Origin: Cryptomeria japonica
Taxonomy: Eukaryota > Streptophyta > Pinopsida > Cupressales > Cupressaceae
Length of the DNA: 64,000 nt
Reading direction: 5' to 3'
NCBI RefSeq assembly: GCF_030272615.1
Contig: NC_081414.1
Span: 915,005,648-915,069,647, forward strand
The translations under genes and the position numbers were made by a program. Within the stretch, counting starts at the first letter, position 1, and every line of letters starts with the position of its first letter. This document shows positions 50,095-58,663 of the stretch, one piece after another. The notes under the pieces are model-generated. The model did not search any database, was not told the origin of the DNA, and saw only the letters and a list, made by a program, of their open reading frames with translations.

Positions 50095-50888
50095 TGTAGA
50101 CACCCAAAATTGTCATGTCTAATTAAATAAATATTTTATTTATTTAATTATCTAAGCCTAATTCTTCAATTAATTAAATAAATCTTTATTTATTTAATTA
50201 ATTCATTTATCCTCTTCTAGCCTTATTTCTCATTTAAATAAATACATTTATTTATTTAAATTATCCTTTTCCTAAATTAAATAAATATTTTATTTATTTA
50301 ATTGTTCTACTTCTTCTATTAATTAAATAAATCTTTATTTATTTAATTAATTCATTATCTTTTTCTACACATGACACATGTCATTCATCTCTTAATTCAC
50401 ACACTACCTACCTCTTTCATTATTTTGGTATTTCTTATACCTACCCTCTAATCCTAGCCGACCTCTCTTTTTACACCTCTCAATCTTAACCCTCCATTTC
50501 ATATTGTGTCTTCTATTTAAGAAGATGCTTTCTTCATTGTCAAACCCTAATCATTCAAACCCTAATGACTAATGACTGATTTTGGAGTACTTGGCTACAC
50601 TACGATCCTACTTGCAACCACATTCCGTTCTTTGTTGAGCTCTTGTGCATATAAAAATCTGAGAGCAAATATATCAAGCAAGATCAATGGAGATAGGAAG
50701 AATGGAGATCAAAACCCTATTGGACATGTGATGGTATAATCTTTGTGATTTTGAGTTATTTTGCATTGTCTTAGGTTATCTTCATATGTTATGGTGGATC
50801 CTTGTTCATTGTTAGGCTAGGGTTTGGTGGTTGAATTCATTTAGCCTTTCAATATTGTTATTATTGTTATCAATTTTCACCATATACA
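50095..50888 (+). repeat. 3' LTR of gypsy element 1
   Basis: Nearly identical to 34534-35327. The two differences seen are T/A in CTTCWATT and C/A in TTATCMATTTT. Confidence 0.93.
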
Positions 50889-51044
50889 GATATAATGTTA
50901 TTTTTTAGGATAATGGATGTGAGATCTAGAAGGAATCTAGAATCATTATTATGGCTGGAAGAAGGACAAATGGAAATATGTATTAGCTAGAAGGAGCTAC
51001 AAGACAATACTTGTTATCTCAACTTGATGACAACTGGCTATGAC

Positions 51045-51196
51045 ATCGGAGGATGAGTCATATAAACTTTGATAATCTAGTGCAAATCAATTCAAGGAGT
51101 GCAATAAGAGATTTATCAAGATTGACCAAATTGGATAACAACATCTGTAAGTAATGTCAACTAGGAAAATAGACAAAGAGAACATTAAAGGAAAGG
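51045..51196 (+). pseudogene. Copia gag-pre-integrase segment
   Basis: Reads HINFDNLVQINSRSAIRDL and LTKLDNNIC(stop)CQLGK, typical of the zinc-binding pre-integrase region of copia pol. Ends at the retroposon insertion at 51196. The stretch 50894-51044 carries more decayed pol/gag sequence. Confidence 0.65.
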
Positions 51197-52841
51197 CTGG
51201 TTGACTATGATAAAGGCAGAGTTAACCTAATGGTCACCAAAGTCACTGAAAATTGGATTAATGGATCCTTCAAAATTCATGGTGTTAGGTTTAAGCTAGA
51301 TGCAGATCTCATAGCGATGGTTATAGGTATTCCCCACTCTGGTCTTAACTTCTTTGGAGACCTGAAAGTGTCTAATAACGATATTAAACTATTTCCGTGA
51401 AAAGAGAAGGAGAGAGCAAAAATAGGAAAAGCTACAGGGGGGTTTTATGATGCCTCCAATATTAAGAAAATTTGGGGTTGTGTGCCCAATGCCATCATGG
51501 AATATATTACTCTGGAGGCTTGTTTTACTAGGTTCCACACATACCATTTTGTTCTTTTGAATCATTTTAGACATGAGAAGAGGATATCTCTTCCTTATTA
51601 CCTCTTTAGGTCTTTGTCGCGGCTCTGAATAAATATAGTAAGAACCCTGCCTTGCCTATGATTCATAGTGGCCTTATTTTTCCCATTTATGAGCATTGCA
51701 AGATTTTGGCTATCTAGGAAAACAAGAGATTGTTGGTGTCTCTGGGGAAAGGTAAGAGGAAGATGGAGGAAGGTGGGCCTAGCAAGGAAGAGGGTACATA
51801 GAGAAAAAAAGGTAAAAACACTACTTTGGAGAAATTTGAGGACATTGGTAAAGATGGAAGTGAGATGGAGACTGATGAATCTGATGGAGAGGAGAGCTAG
51901 AAGGAAGAGGAAGTGGGAGAAGAGGAAGGAGGAGATGAGGAAGTTTCTAATAAAAATAGTCTGATCCATAGTATGAGCATAGGAATTATTAATAGTCAAC
52001 CACTGGAAGAGCAGGACAAGGTTATGAGGAAAAGGAAATGGAAATTAAGCAGGAAAAGGACAAGGAAACTGAGTAGGAGAAGGACAAGGAGAATTTGAGT
52101 GGGTGTCAGGATAAATATGGAGAGGGGATTATTCTGGACAAACTCAAAAACCAATCTGAGGCTCGCATGGGTTTTGACAGGTGGGTTTATGAAGGAATCA
52201 AGAAGATGGAAAAAACTAAGAAACAGAAGGAAGAAAAAGGGAAGAAAGCCAAAATAAACCAGGAATAGTGGAAACAAGGAATGGAGGAAAAATTGGAGAA
52301 GCTGGAAGCTCAGATTGTTAATCTTGAGGAAGGAAAAACAGCTATGAAAAAAATTCTGATGATGATTCCGGATATCCTTACCTCTGTTACTAAGGATTTA
52401 GAGGATATTTCCAAGTTCCTTGAAGGTTCTAGGCCCCCAAACCTGTAGTGGATCTTGATATTGATGAGGATGATATTGATGCAGGAATAGTGGAAAGTGC
52501 TCTTGGTGGTGCGGTGAAAAAGAACAAGGGCAAGCGTGAAAAAAGTTGTTGCGGCCTCTTCAAAGGATATCCCTAAGCTTAGGGATCATATCAAAGATTT
52601 GCAAGGGATTAGCGGAAATTTGGCTAATGCCCTAAAAAACATGAACTAATTTGTTTTCTGTCTTGGTTATGTTTTAGTTGGACTTGGCTGGTTTTGTTGG
52701 GCTTTTTTGCTGATTTATGTCCATGACTATGTTGATTTTTTGGCAGTTTGTCTTTTCTTGTTGCTTAATTCTTTTATCTCTTAAGGATATTTTGTAAAGG
52801 GTTTCAGGATCCCTTCAAAACCTTCTTTTCCTATAATCAAA
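51197..52841 (+). mobile_element. ORF1-only LINE-like retroposon with 16-nt target duplication
   Basis: AACATTAAAGGAAAGG occurs at 51181-51196 and 52842-52857, the length and kind of duplication left by LINE machinery. Copia pol continues across it. The insert has no LTRs. It carries a decayed frame (FKIHGVRFKLDADLIAMVIG, IPHSGLNFFGDLKVSNND, RISLPYYLFRSL), then an acidic/Lys-rich region and a coiled coil ending ISGNLANALKNMN. A T/G-rich trailer follows, with a 3' hairpin (AAGGG/CCCTT) and a short TATAATCAAA tail. No endonuclease or RT. The N-terminal part resembles retroelement-associated plant proteins of unknown function. Confidence 0.7.
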
Positions 52842-53613
52842 AACATTAAAGGAAAGGAGTATTCATCCACTAGATTACTAGATTTGGTACACACAAATCT
52901 ATGTGGTTTGACTTGGGTTGCATTTTTAAGAGAGAATTTTGAGGCATTGTAAAAATTCAACATATTCAAGGAAAAAGTTGAGAATGAGGTTGATAGGAAA
53001 ATAAAGTGTTGAAGATTTGATAGAGGAGAATTTATTTCTGAAGAATTTAACAATTTTTGTGAGAAGCATGGTATTAGAAGACATTTATCTACCCCCCAGA
53101 CACTACAAAAGAATGATGTAGTAGAAAGAATAAACATAACTATACAAGATGCAACTACAACTATAATGAAATTAGAATAACTACAAGAAGTTTACTAGAG
53201 AGAAGCAATTCATATAGTAGCCTACACTCTCAACATAATTCTATACTGGAAGAAACATGGGAAGACATCCTATGAACTTTGGCATTGTAGAACTCTGACA
53301 GTGAAATATTTCAACATATTTGGAAGAAAGTGCTATATTTTAAGAGATCACGATCATCTTGGAAATTCAATAGAAGAGCAGATGAAGGCATATTCTTAGG
53401 CTACTCAACAAAGAGAAAGTGTATCATTGTTACAATAGGCTGAATAAGATTATTGAAAGTACAAATATGAAAGTTGATGAAAGTACTTCGAAAGACTTAG
53501 AGACATTGGCAAGATATGAATTTGATGAGTCCGATGAAATAAAAAAGGAAGAGGAAACCAGAAGAGAAGAGAAGAATGATCAAGATGCTCTGGCATCTAC
53601 TATTAGGTCCTAG
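52842..53613 (+). pseudogene. Copia integrase and linker
   Basis: Resumes after the retroposon with the duplicated target sequence, then EEFNNFCEKHGIRRHLSTPQ and VVERINITIQ, the DDE-region signature of copia integrase with altered residues. The linker frame at 53419-53613 is acidic (DESTSKDLETLARYEFDESD). Confidence 0.7.
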
Positions 53614-53699
53614 AGACTATCATTGATGTCAACATATACATCCAAAACCCCAAGATATGTTCAGAAGAATCATTCAGAAGTTTAAATTACTAGAGATAA

Positions 53700-54363
53700 A
53701 ACTAAAGGTATCATCACAAGAAGAAAAGAAACTCAAGAACAAGTTTTATTGTGTTTACTATTTAAAACTAAGCCAAAGATAGTAGAAGAAGCTTGTAGTG
53801 GTCAGAATTGGAAAAATTCAATGAAAGAAGAGCTAGATTAGATTGAGAAAAAATGGACATGGGAATTAGTTAACAGATTGCATGACAAGAATATGATTGT
53901 AACTAAGTGGGTATTATGGAACAAACTCAATGGGGATGGAAATGTTGTAAGAAACAAAGCAAGGTTGGTCTAGAAAAGTTATACTCAAATTGAAGGCATT
54001 AATTTTGATGAAACTTATGCCTAGTTGTTTGGATGGATGCAATCAAGATGTTCTTGGCACTTGTAGCATTTAACAATTTCAAGGTTTATTAGATGGATGT
54101 GAAATCATCACTCTTGAATGGAGAATTGAAAGATGAAGTTTATATTGAACAACCAGAAGGTTTTAGGTTGAAGGATGATCCAAACATTGTTTGTAAATTG
54201 AAGAAGGCTTTGTATGGACTGAAACAAGCCCCTAGAGCTTGGTATGGAAGGCTAGACAAGTACCTAGATGATCAAGGATTTCAAAAAGGTTTGGATAACA
54301 ATAATTTATATTTTAATACCGATTCAGGTGAAATCCTAATGTTATAGTATATATTGATGATAT
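53700..54363 (+). pseudogene. Copia reverse transcriptase, truncated at YIDD
   Basis: The frame at 54093-54347 has MDVKSSLLNGELKDEVYIEQ and LKKALYGLKQAPRAWYGRLD, hallmark copia RT motifs. Shortly after, VYIDDI is immediately followed by an LTR, so the C-terminal RT and RNase H are missing. Confidence 0.82.
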
Positions 54364-55282
54364 TGTTAGCATTGTATTATATGTTGTCATTGATGTCAAA
54401 TCCTTTGGTCCATATGTGGTATGATAAGGAGTGTTTCATTTAGGTATGTTGTGCATTTGGAGATTTCCCGATTTCACTAGATGTGTTTGGCATCTCGGAA
54501 GATGTTTCTCGGCATTATCTTAGGGTTTAGATTGGTTTAAAGCTTGAGGCCTTGGATTGGATATTGAGACTGTATAACGTGCAGATGAATTTTGGGTTCA
54601 TCTTTGGTATCGTATGTAGCATGGTGATATGTTATATGAGGAACAGTGTGATATGGTCCACTTCTCATTGCTTACCACCATTGGAATGTCTAGTGGAGAC
54701 CTATTTGAGATCTCTATCTCAACCAACATTAAGAATAATATTTTCTAGAGACAGTATATATAGGAGTTTGATTTGATAAATTTATTTGTGGCTTTTTTAT
54801 GTTGAAGACATACAAGATTGAAAGAATCCAGTAGTTATGTGAGCGTAGTATTGTATATTGTTACTAAAAGTAGCTCCGATAACTTTTGTGGTGGATTCTA
54901 TTTATCTTTCTTTCTTCTTTGGTAGTGAGCCTTTTAGGGAAATGAGCTCACCTACAATGAGCATATCATTAGTGAGCCTTTCAGGGTAGTGAGCCCACCA
55001 CTAGTGAGCACCTTGGCAATGAGCCACCCTTTGTAAAAATCATCTTAACATGTGTCACCTTAACCAATGTTTATATATTGTGGATTAGCATTCTCTTTGT
55101 ATTTTCCCTTCTAGGATTTTCCATGTAAAATTTGGTGTTTCTTATGTCTATTATGATTCTTGCATGCATTTTCAAGTTCTATTAATTTTGTTTATTATTC
55201 TGGATCTGGGTGTTAAGGTTAAAAAGAAAAATTTATTGTCAACTAATTCACCCCCCCCTCGTAGTTTCCCAGATATTCAATA
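54364..55282 (+). repeat. Second copia LTR
   Basis: Starts TGTTAGCATTGTA exactly where the RT frame stops and ends near ATTCAATA. It is followed by a primer site (TGGTATCAGAGT, 55285-55296), so it is the 5' LTR of another copy, not just a 3' LTR. Confidence 0.78.
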
Positions 55283-55284
55283 AT

Positions 55285-55600
55285 TGGTATCAGAGTTGTG
55301 GTTCCTTAATATAAAGCTTGATTACTTGAGGTAAACCCTAATCTGATGGTAGACAAGTTATCCATTCCTATATTTGATGGATCTAATTGTATCTTCTTAA
55401 AAGTGAATATGAGAGAATATTTGGTTTCTCTGGGTTACAATACTTGGAAGGCTGTGGAGACTAATTATGTTCTACCAGCAATGGTCTGAATACTCTAGTT
55501 GAGATTCAAGCATATGAAGAAAATGAAAAGGTGAGGTATGCTATCCTTAGTGCACTACCAAAAATTGAATTGACTAATATTATCTCTTTGAATATCACAT
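55285..55600 (+). pseudogene. Copia gag start of the second copy
   Basis: After the primer site the gag start resembles 34060-34300 (ATCTGATGGTAGACAAG, then GAGATTCAAGCATATGAAG). It breaks off near 55600, next to a short tandem duplication (AATATCACATAACATGAA twice). Confidence 0.6.
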
Positions 55601-55639
55601 AACATGAAAATATCACATAACATGAAGAATATCACCGAA

Positions 55640-56186
55640 CCCATAAGATCTTCAATAAAATGCACAATGATCAACGTGGACCACCAAAACAAATAGGAAA
55701 TAATCAACAAACACCAACAAGCACATTAGAACCATCCACAATAGCTGCACCAACACCACTTATTCAAATCTTCATCAATCAACAGGCTAACACTCAAGAA
55801 CACTCAACTGTAACAATTCAGACTATAAGGATAACTTGGAGAGTACCAAATCACCAACCATATAAAATGAAGATATACATGAACATCCCAAAAACTCACC
55901 CAATTCTACAACACAAGCTCAAATCATACCAGAGCACAACAAAACAAATACTAGACCCTACCAACCACTAAACAAAAAAACAAAACCTCAATCCAGATAA
56001 AATGATATGATGAAGTAAACTTATGGATTACTGAAAGCAATAAAGAATAAAGTATCTCTATTTGATTCAACATCCCAAATAGATAAACCAACTAGATCAA
56101 ATTTCTACAGTAACTGAAGCACCAAAGCATAAGAATATGTTGACATCAATGACAACAACATATCCTAGCAGTAGCAATATCCAACA
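55640..56186 (-). repeat. Partial 3' LTR of a minus-strand copia
   Basis: On the minus strand TGTTGGATATTGC follows a polypurine tract (complement of 56187-56200). The other LTR end is not identified. The A/C-rich frame at 55660-55971 lies within it and is not treated as a gene. Confidence 0.5.
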
Positions 56187-56539
56187 ATCTCCTCCTTTGG
56201 CATTGATGGCAACATATGATTGTAAAAAAAAATTAATGCAAAAGAATAAATCAACACAAGCAATCTCCAACAAACTCCCCCTAAGATCATGCATATAAAG
56301 CTTCAAAGATAAGGCAGTTTTTAACATGCTTCTCTCCCCCTTCAACAACAATGTAAAACAAATCATTCTTCTCTCCCTCTAAAAAGGACAATATCTCCCC
56401 CTTAGGATAAACTCAAAAATCTAAACATAATCCTTTGAACCACACACTAACTACTCCATCTGAGTAACAACACCAAGTCATCAATTTGGATAAGAAGATA
56501 AAATCATGCAGTCCATTGGACTGATGCATCTCAATGCAT

Positions 56540-56868
56540 CTAGTTCTCATCAGGAGGGGCAGGGACCCCTAGCTTGTCTCTCAAATATACAAATGTATAT
56601 GCAGGCAAAGGGTTAGTAAAAATATCTGCAATTTGATCATTTCTAGATACACACTCCAATCTGACTTCTTCATCACTGATTTTCTCCCTCAAGAAATGAT
56701 ATTTAATTTATATATGCTTTGTTTTAGAATGCAGTACCAGATTCTTGGAAATATTGATATCACTTGAATTATTACTGTATATAATAGTAGGCTCATCAAA
56801 CACAACTAATATCATTCAACATCTATTTCATCCAAACTACCTGAGTACAGTTGCTAGAAAAAGCAATG
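56540..56868 (-). pseudogene. Copia RNase H C-terminal remnant
   Basis: The minus strand reads EPTIIYSNNSSDINISKNLV, LHSKTKHI(stop)IKYHFLRE, and DQIADIFTNPLPAYTFVYLR. It ends at TAG 56540. Cut on the right by the LTR of gypsy element 2 at 56869. The 56201-56539 stretch is the 3' untranslated part of this copia. Confidence 0.8.
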
Positions 56869-58296
56869 TGTAGTCACATAAATCTGTCCATTTTAATTAA
56901 ATGAATATTTCGTATTTATTTGATTAAAAATCCACTAACCATCAATTAATTAAATTAATATTTAATTAATTCATCCCCAAACATTCTTCTATTAATTAAA
57001 TAAATTATTCAATTTATTTTAATTAAATCCAATTCCAATCAATTAAATAAATAAATCAATTTATTTAATTAAAATCCCCCTTTTCCTCTTTTAAATAAAT
57101 TAACATTTATTTAAATCATTTTAAACCCCCCCCCCCCACTTGCATTTTCCTACAAATGCAACTTGCACACATTTTGAAATAAATGAATTTTTATTTTAAA
57201 TAAAATCCTATTTTCCCTCACCCACCAAATCCACTTGCAAAATCTAATCCCCTTCTAGATTCTTCTAACCCCTTCCTAATTAGCCTAATCCATCCCCTAA
57301 ATATTGTCACATTCATAAGCAAAATGGAGTCACTTCTCAAATGGCCCAAAGTCTTGGATAACCATTGAAGGTTTTCAACCTTCAACCACCAAAAACCCCA
57401 AAGTCTTTGAAAACCATTAAAGGCTTCCAACTTTCAACCACTTAATCCACAAAGTCTCCAATAACCATTAATGGTTAACCCAAACCCTCCTACATGGTTA
57501 AAACATTTGTTTTGACTCAACCTCTACCCAACCCAAGGGTCTCATCAAGCCTTTAATGCTTTGACCATGATTATCTCTTAATCATTTGCACAAAGGTTTA
57601 TCCTTGGATTAACTCCTAATCCAGTGGGTAATCCTAATTTAGGCTTGACCCTTAGTCTTTAGATAACCATGAGGTCTTATCAAGCATTCAATGCCTCCAA
57701 CCCCTTTCTTTCAACCCAATCCTGTGTTGACACTTGTCACCATGTCATTGGTGCAAATTGTGCACATGGATCCCCAACTTTCAAGCTTGACCCTTGATTA
57801 AACCTTTCAATCCTGGCCATCCATTGCTCCATTTTTCCTATAAATAGAGCCCATTCCTTCATAATCCAGATCCTGAAAACTTGTAAGCATTTAGACTATA
57901 GCCATTTTAGAGAGCATTTAGCATAGCATAACTAAATCTTGTCTTTTTGGTAAAATCAATCATTTTAGCATTAAAAATAGCTTTTCATTTCATGTTTTGG
58001 AGCTATACTACAATCTCAATCCTCCATAAGCATCCATAGTGCAAAAAGCTGCTGAGAGCTACACTATTTTGGAACTTGGAGAGGAGAGGAACAAGGGAGA
58101 AAGGAGCTAATATCATGTTAAGAGATAGTTGGAGATATCTCATTGTCTTACTTCTTTAGTTAGATTCATTAGCATGTTTTTAGTGTCTCCTTTGGAGTGC
58201 CTTCATGTTTTAGCTTTTGATTGACTAACTCTAACATCTTGTGTGTTTTGTGTTGTTTGATCTTAAGCTAACATTGTGCCATTTAGGAGGGCATCA
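56869..58296 (+). repeat. 5' LTR of gypsy element 2 (1428 bp)
   Basis: TGTAGTCAC...GGGCATCA. The first 250 bp again hold AT-rich inverted repeats (TTAATTAAAT / ATTTAATTAA). A C-run of about 13 lies near 57127. End defined by the primer site. Confidence 0.78.
57838..57849 (+). promoter_or_regulatory. LTR TATA box
   Basis: CTATAAATAGAG, a near-ideal plant TATA box, about 450 bp before the LTR end. Confidence 0.7.
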
Positions 58297-58298
58297 TT

Positions 58299-58337
58299 TG
58301 GTGAACCCGACGTGAATCGAACACGCAACCTTCTGAT
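58299..58337 (+). other. Extended primer-binding site, tRNA-Trp type
   Basis: TGGTGAACCCGACGTGAATC and the next 19 bases are complementary, as I recall plant tRNA-Trp(CCA), to CCA plus the 3' 36 nt of the tRNA. Pairing covers acceptor, T-arm, variable region and anticodon-stem 3' side. It stops at the base next to the anticodon loop purine. Usual sites pair over 12-18 nt. Confidence 0.7.
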
Positions 58338-58386
58338 ATTTTTTTGTTACCTAACATATTTGAATGTTGAAATTGCCACACAGGTC

Positions 58387-58663
58387 GCGCTTCGGCGCTA
58401 TTGAACGCGTTTTAGAGCTATTGCAAAATTTATTTTAGCGCTATTGAACCTAAAATAGCGCTATTGAAAATGTTTCAGTGCTATTGACAACATTCCAGCG
58501 CTATTGTCACAGTTTCAGTGCTATTGACACACTTCTAGCGCTTTTGTCTTCTCGGGATTTTCTTTTCTTTCAGCGCTACTGTTTAAATTAGCGCTTCTGC
58601 TCACGCAGACTAGCGCTTTTGTATTAATCAGCGCTTCTGTAAAAACACAGAATAGCGCTATTG
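58387..58663 (+). repeat. Leader decamer array of gypsy element 2 (GCGCTATTG)
   Basis: About fifteen copies of GCGCTATTG with variants GTGCTATTG, GCGCTTTTG and GCGCTTCTG, spaced roughly 18-35 nt (for example 58395, 58438, 58458, 58498, 58538, 58591, 58631, 58655). Same position and style as the arrays of element 1. Confidence 0.85.

Larger units (their letters stand above)
34534..50888 (+). mobile_element. Young Tat/Ogre-like Ty3/gypsy element, 16.4 kb, target duplication GATAT
   Basis: Two 794-bp LTRs (34534-35327, 50095-50888) differ by eye at only two positions and are flanked by GATAT (34529-34533, 50889-50893). After the LTR comes a candidate primer site and a 2.3-kb leader. A gag-protease-RT-RNase H-archaeal-type RNase H-integrase frame (37685-45196) follows, then a 4.9-kb 3' region with an antisense gene, a polypurine tract and the 3' LTR. 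Dual RNase H, long leader and an extra ORF downstream of pol are Tat/Ogre traits. Two stops break the polyprotein. Confidence 0.93.
33052..54363 (+). mobile_element. Ty1/copia element, split by two insertions and truncated in RT
   Basis: The 5' LTR at 33052-33994 is followed by a primer site and gag. Sequence jumps from 34533 to 50894 across a gypsy insertion and from 51196 to 52858 across a retroposon. It continues through integrase to RT, which stops at the catalytic YIDD where another LTR of the same family begins. Without the two insertions the copia would be about 3.3 kb. Stops are frequent. Confidence 0.8.

Noticed and set aside
54359-54363. GATAT before the second copia LTR as a target duplication
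   Set aside because: No matching copy is found at another border, and GATATT is also the normal coding sequence after YIDD.
55660-55971. 103-codon plus-strand ORF
   Set aside because: A/C-rich low-complexity translation inside a partial copia LTR.
58299-58337. tRNA-Trp gene on the minus strand
   Set aside because: Only the 3' half is present, it includes the non-genomic CCA, and it sits right after an LTR. It is a primer-binding site.
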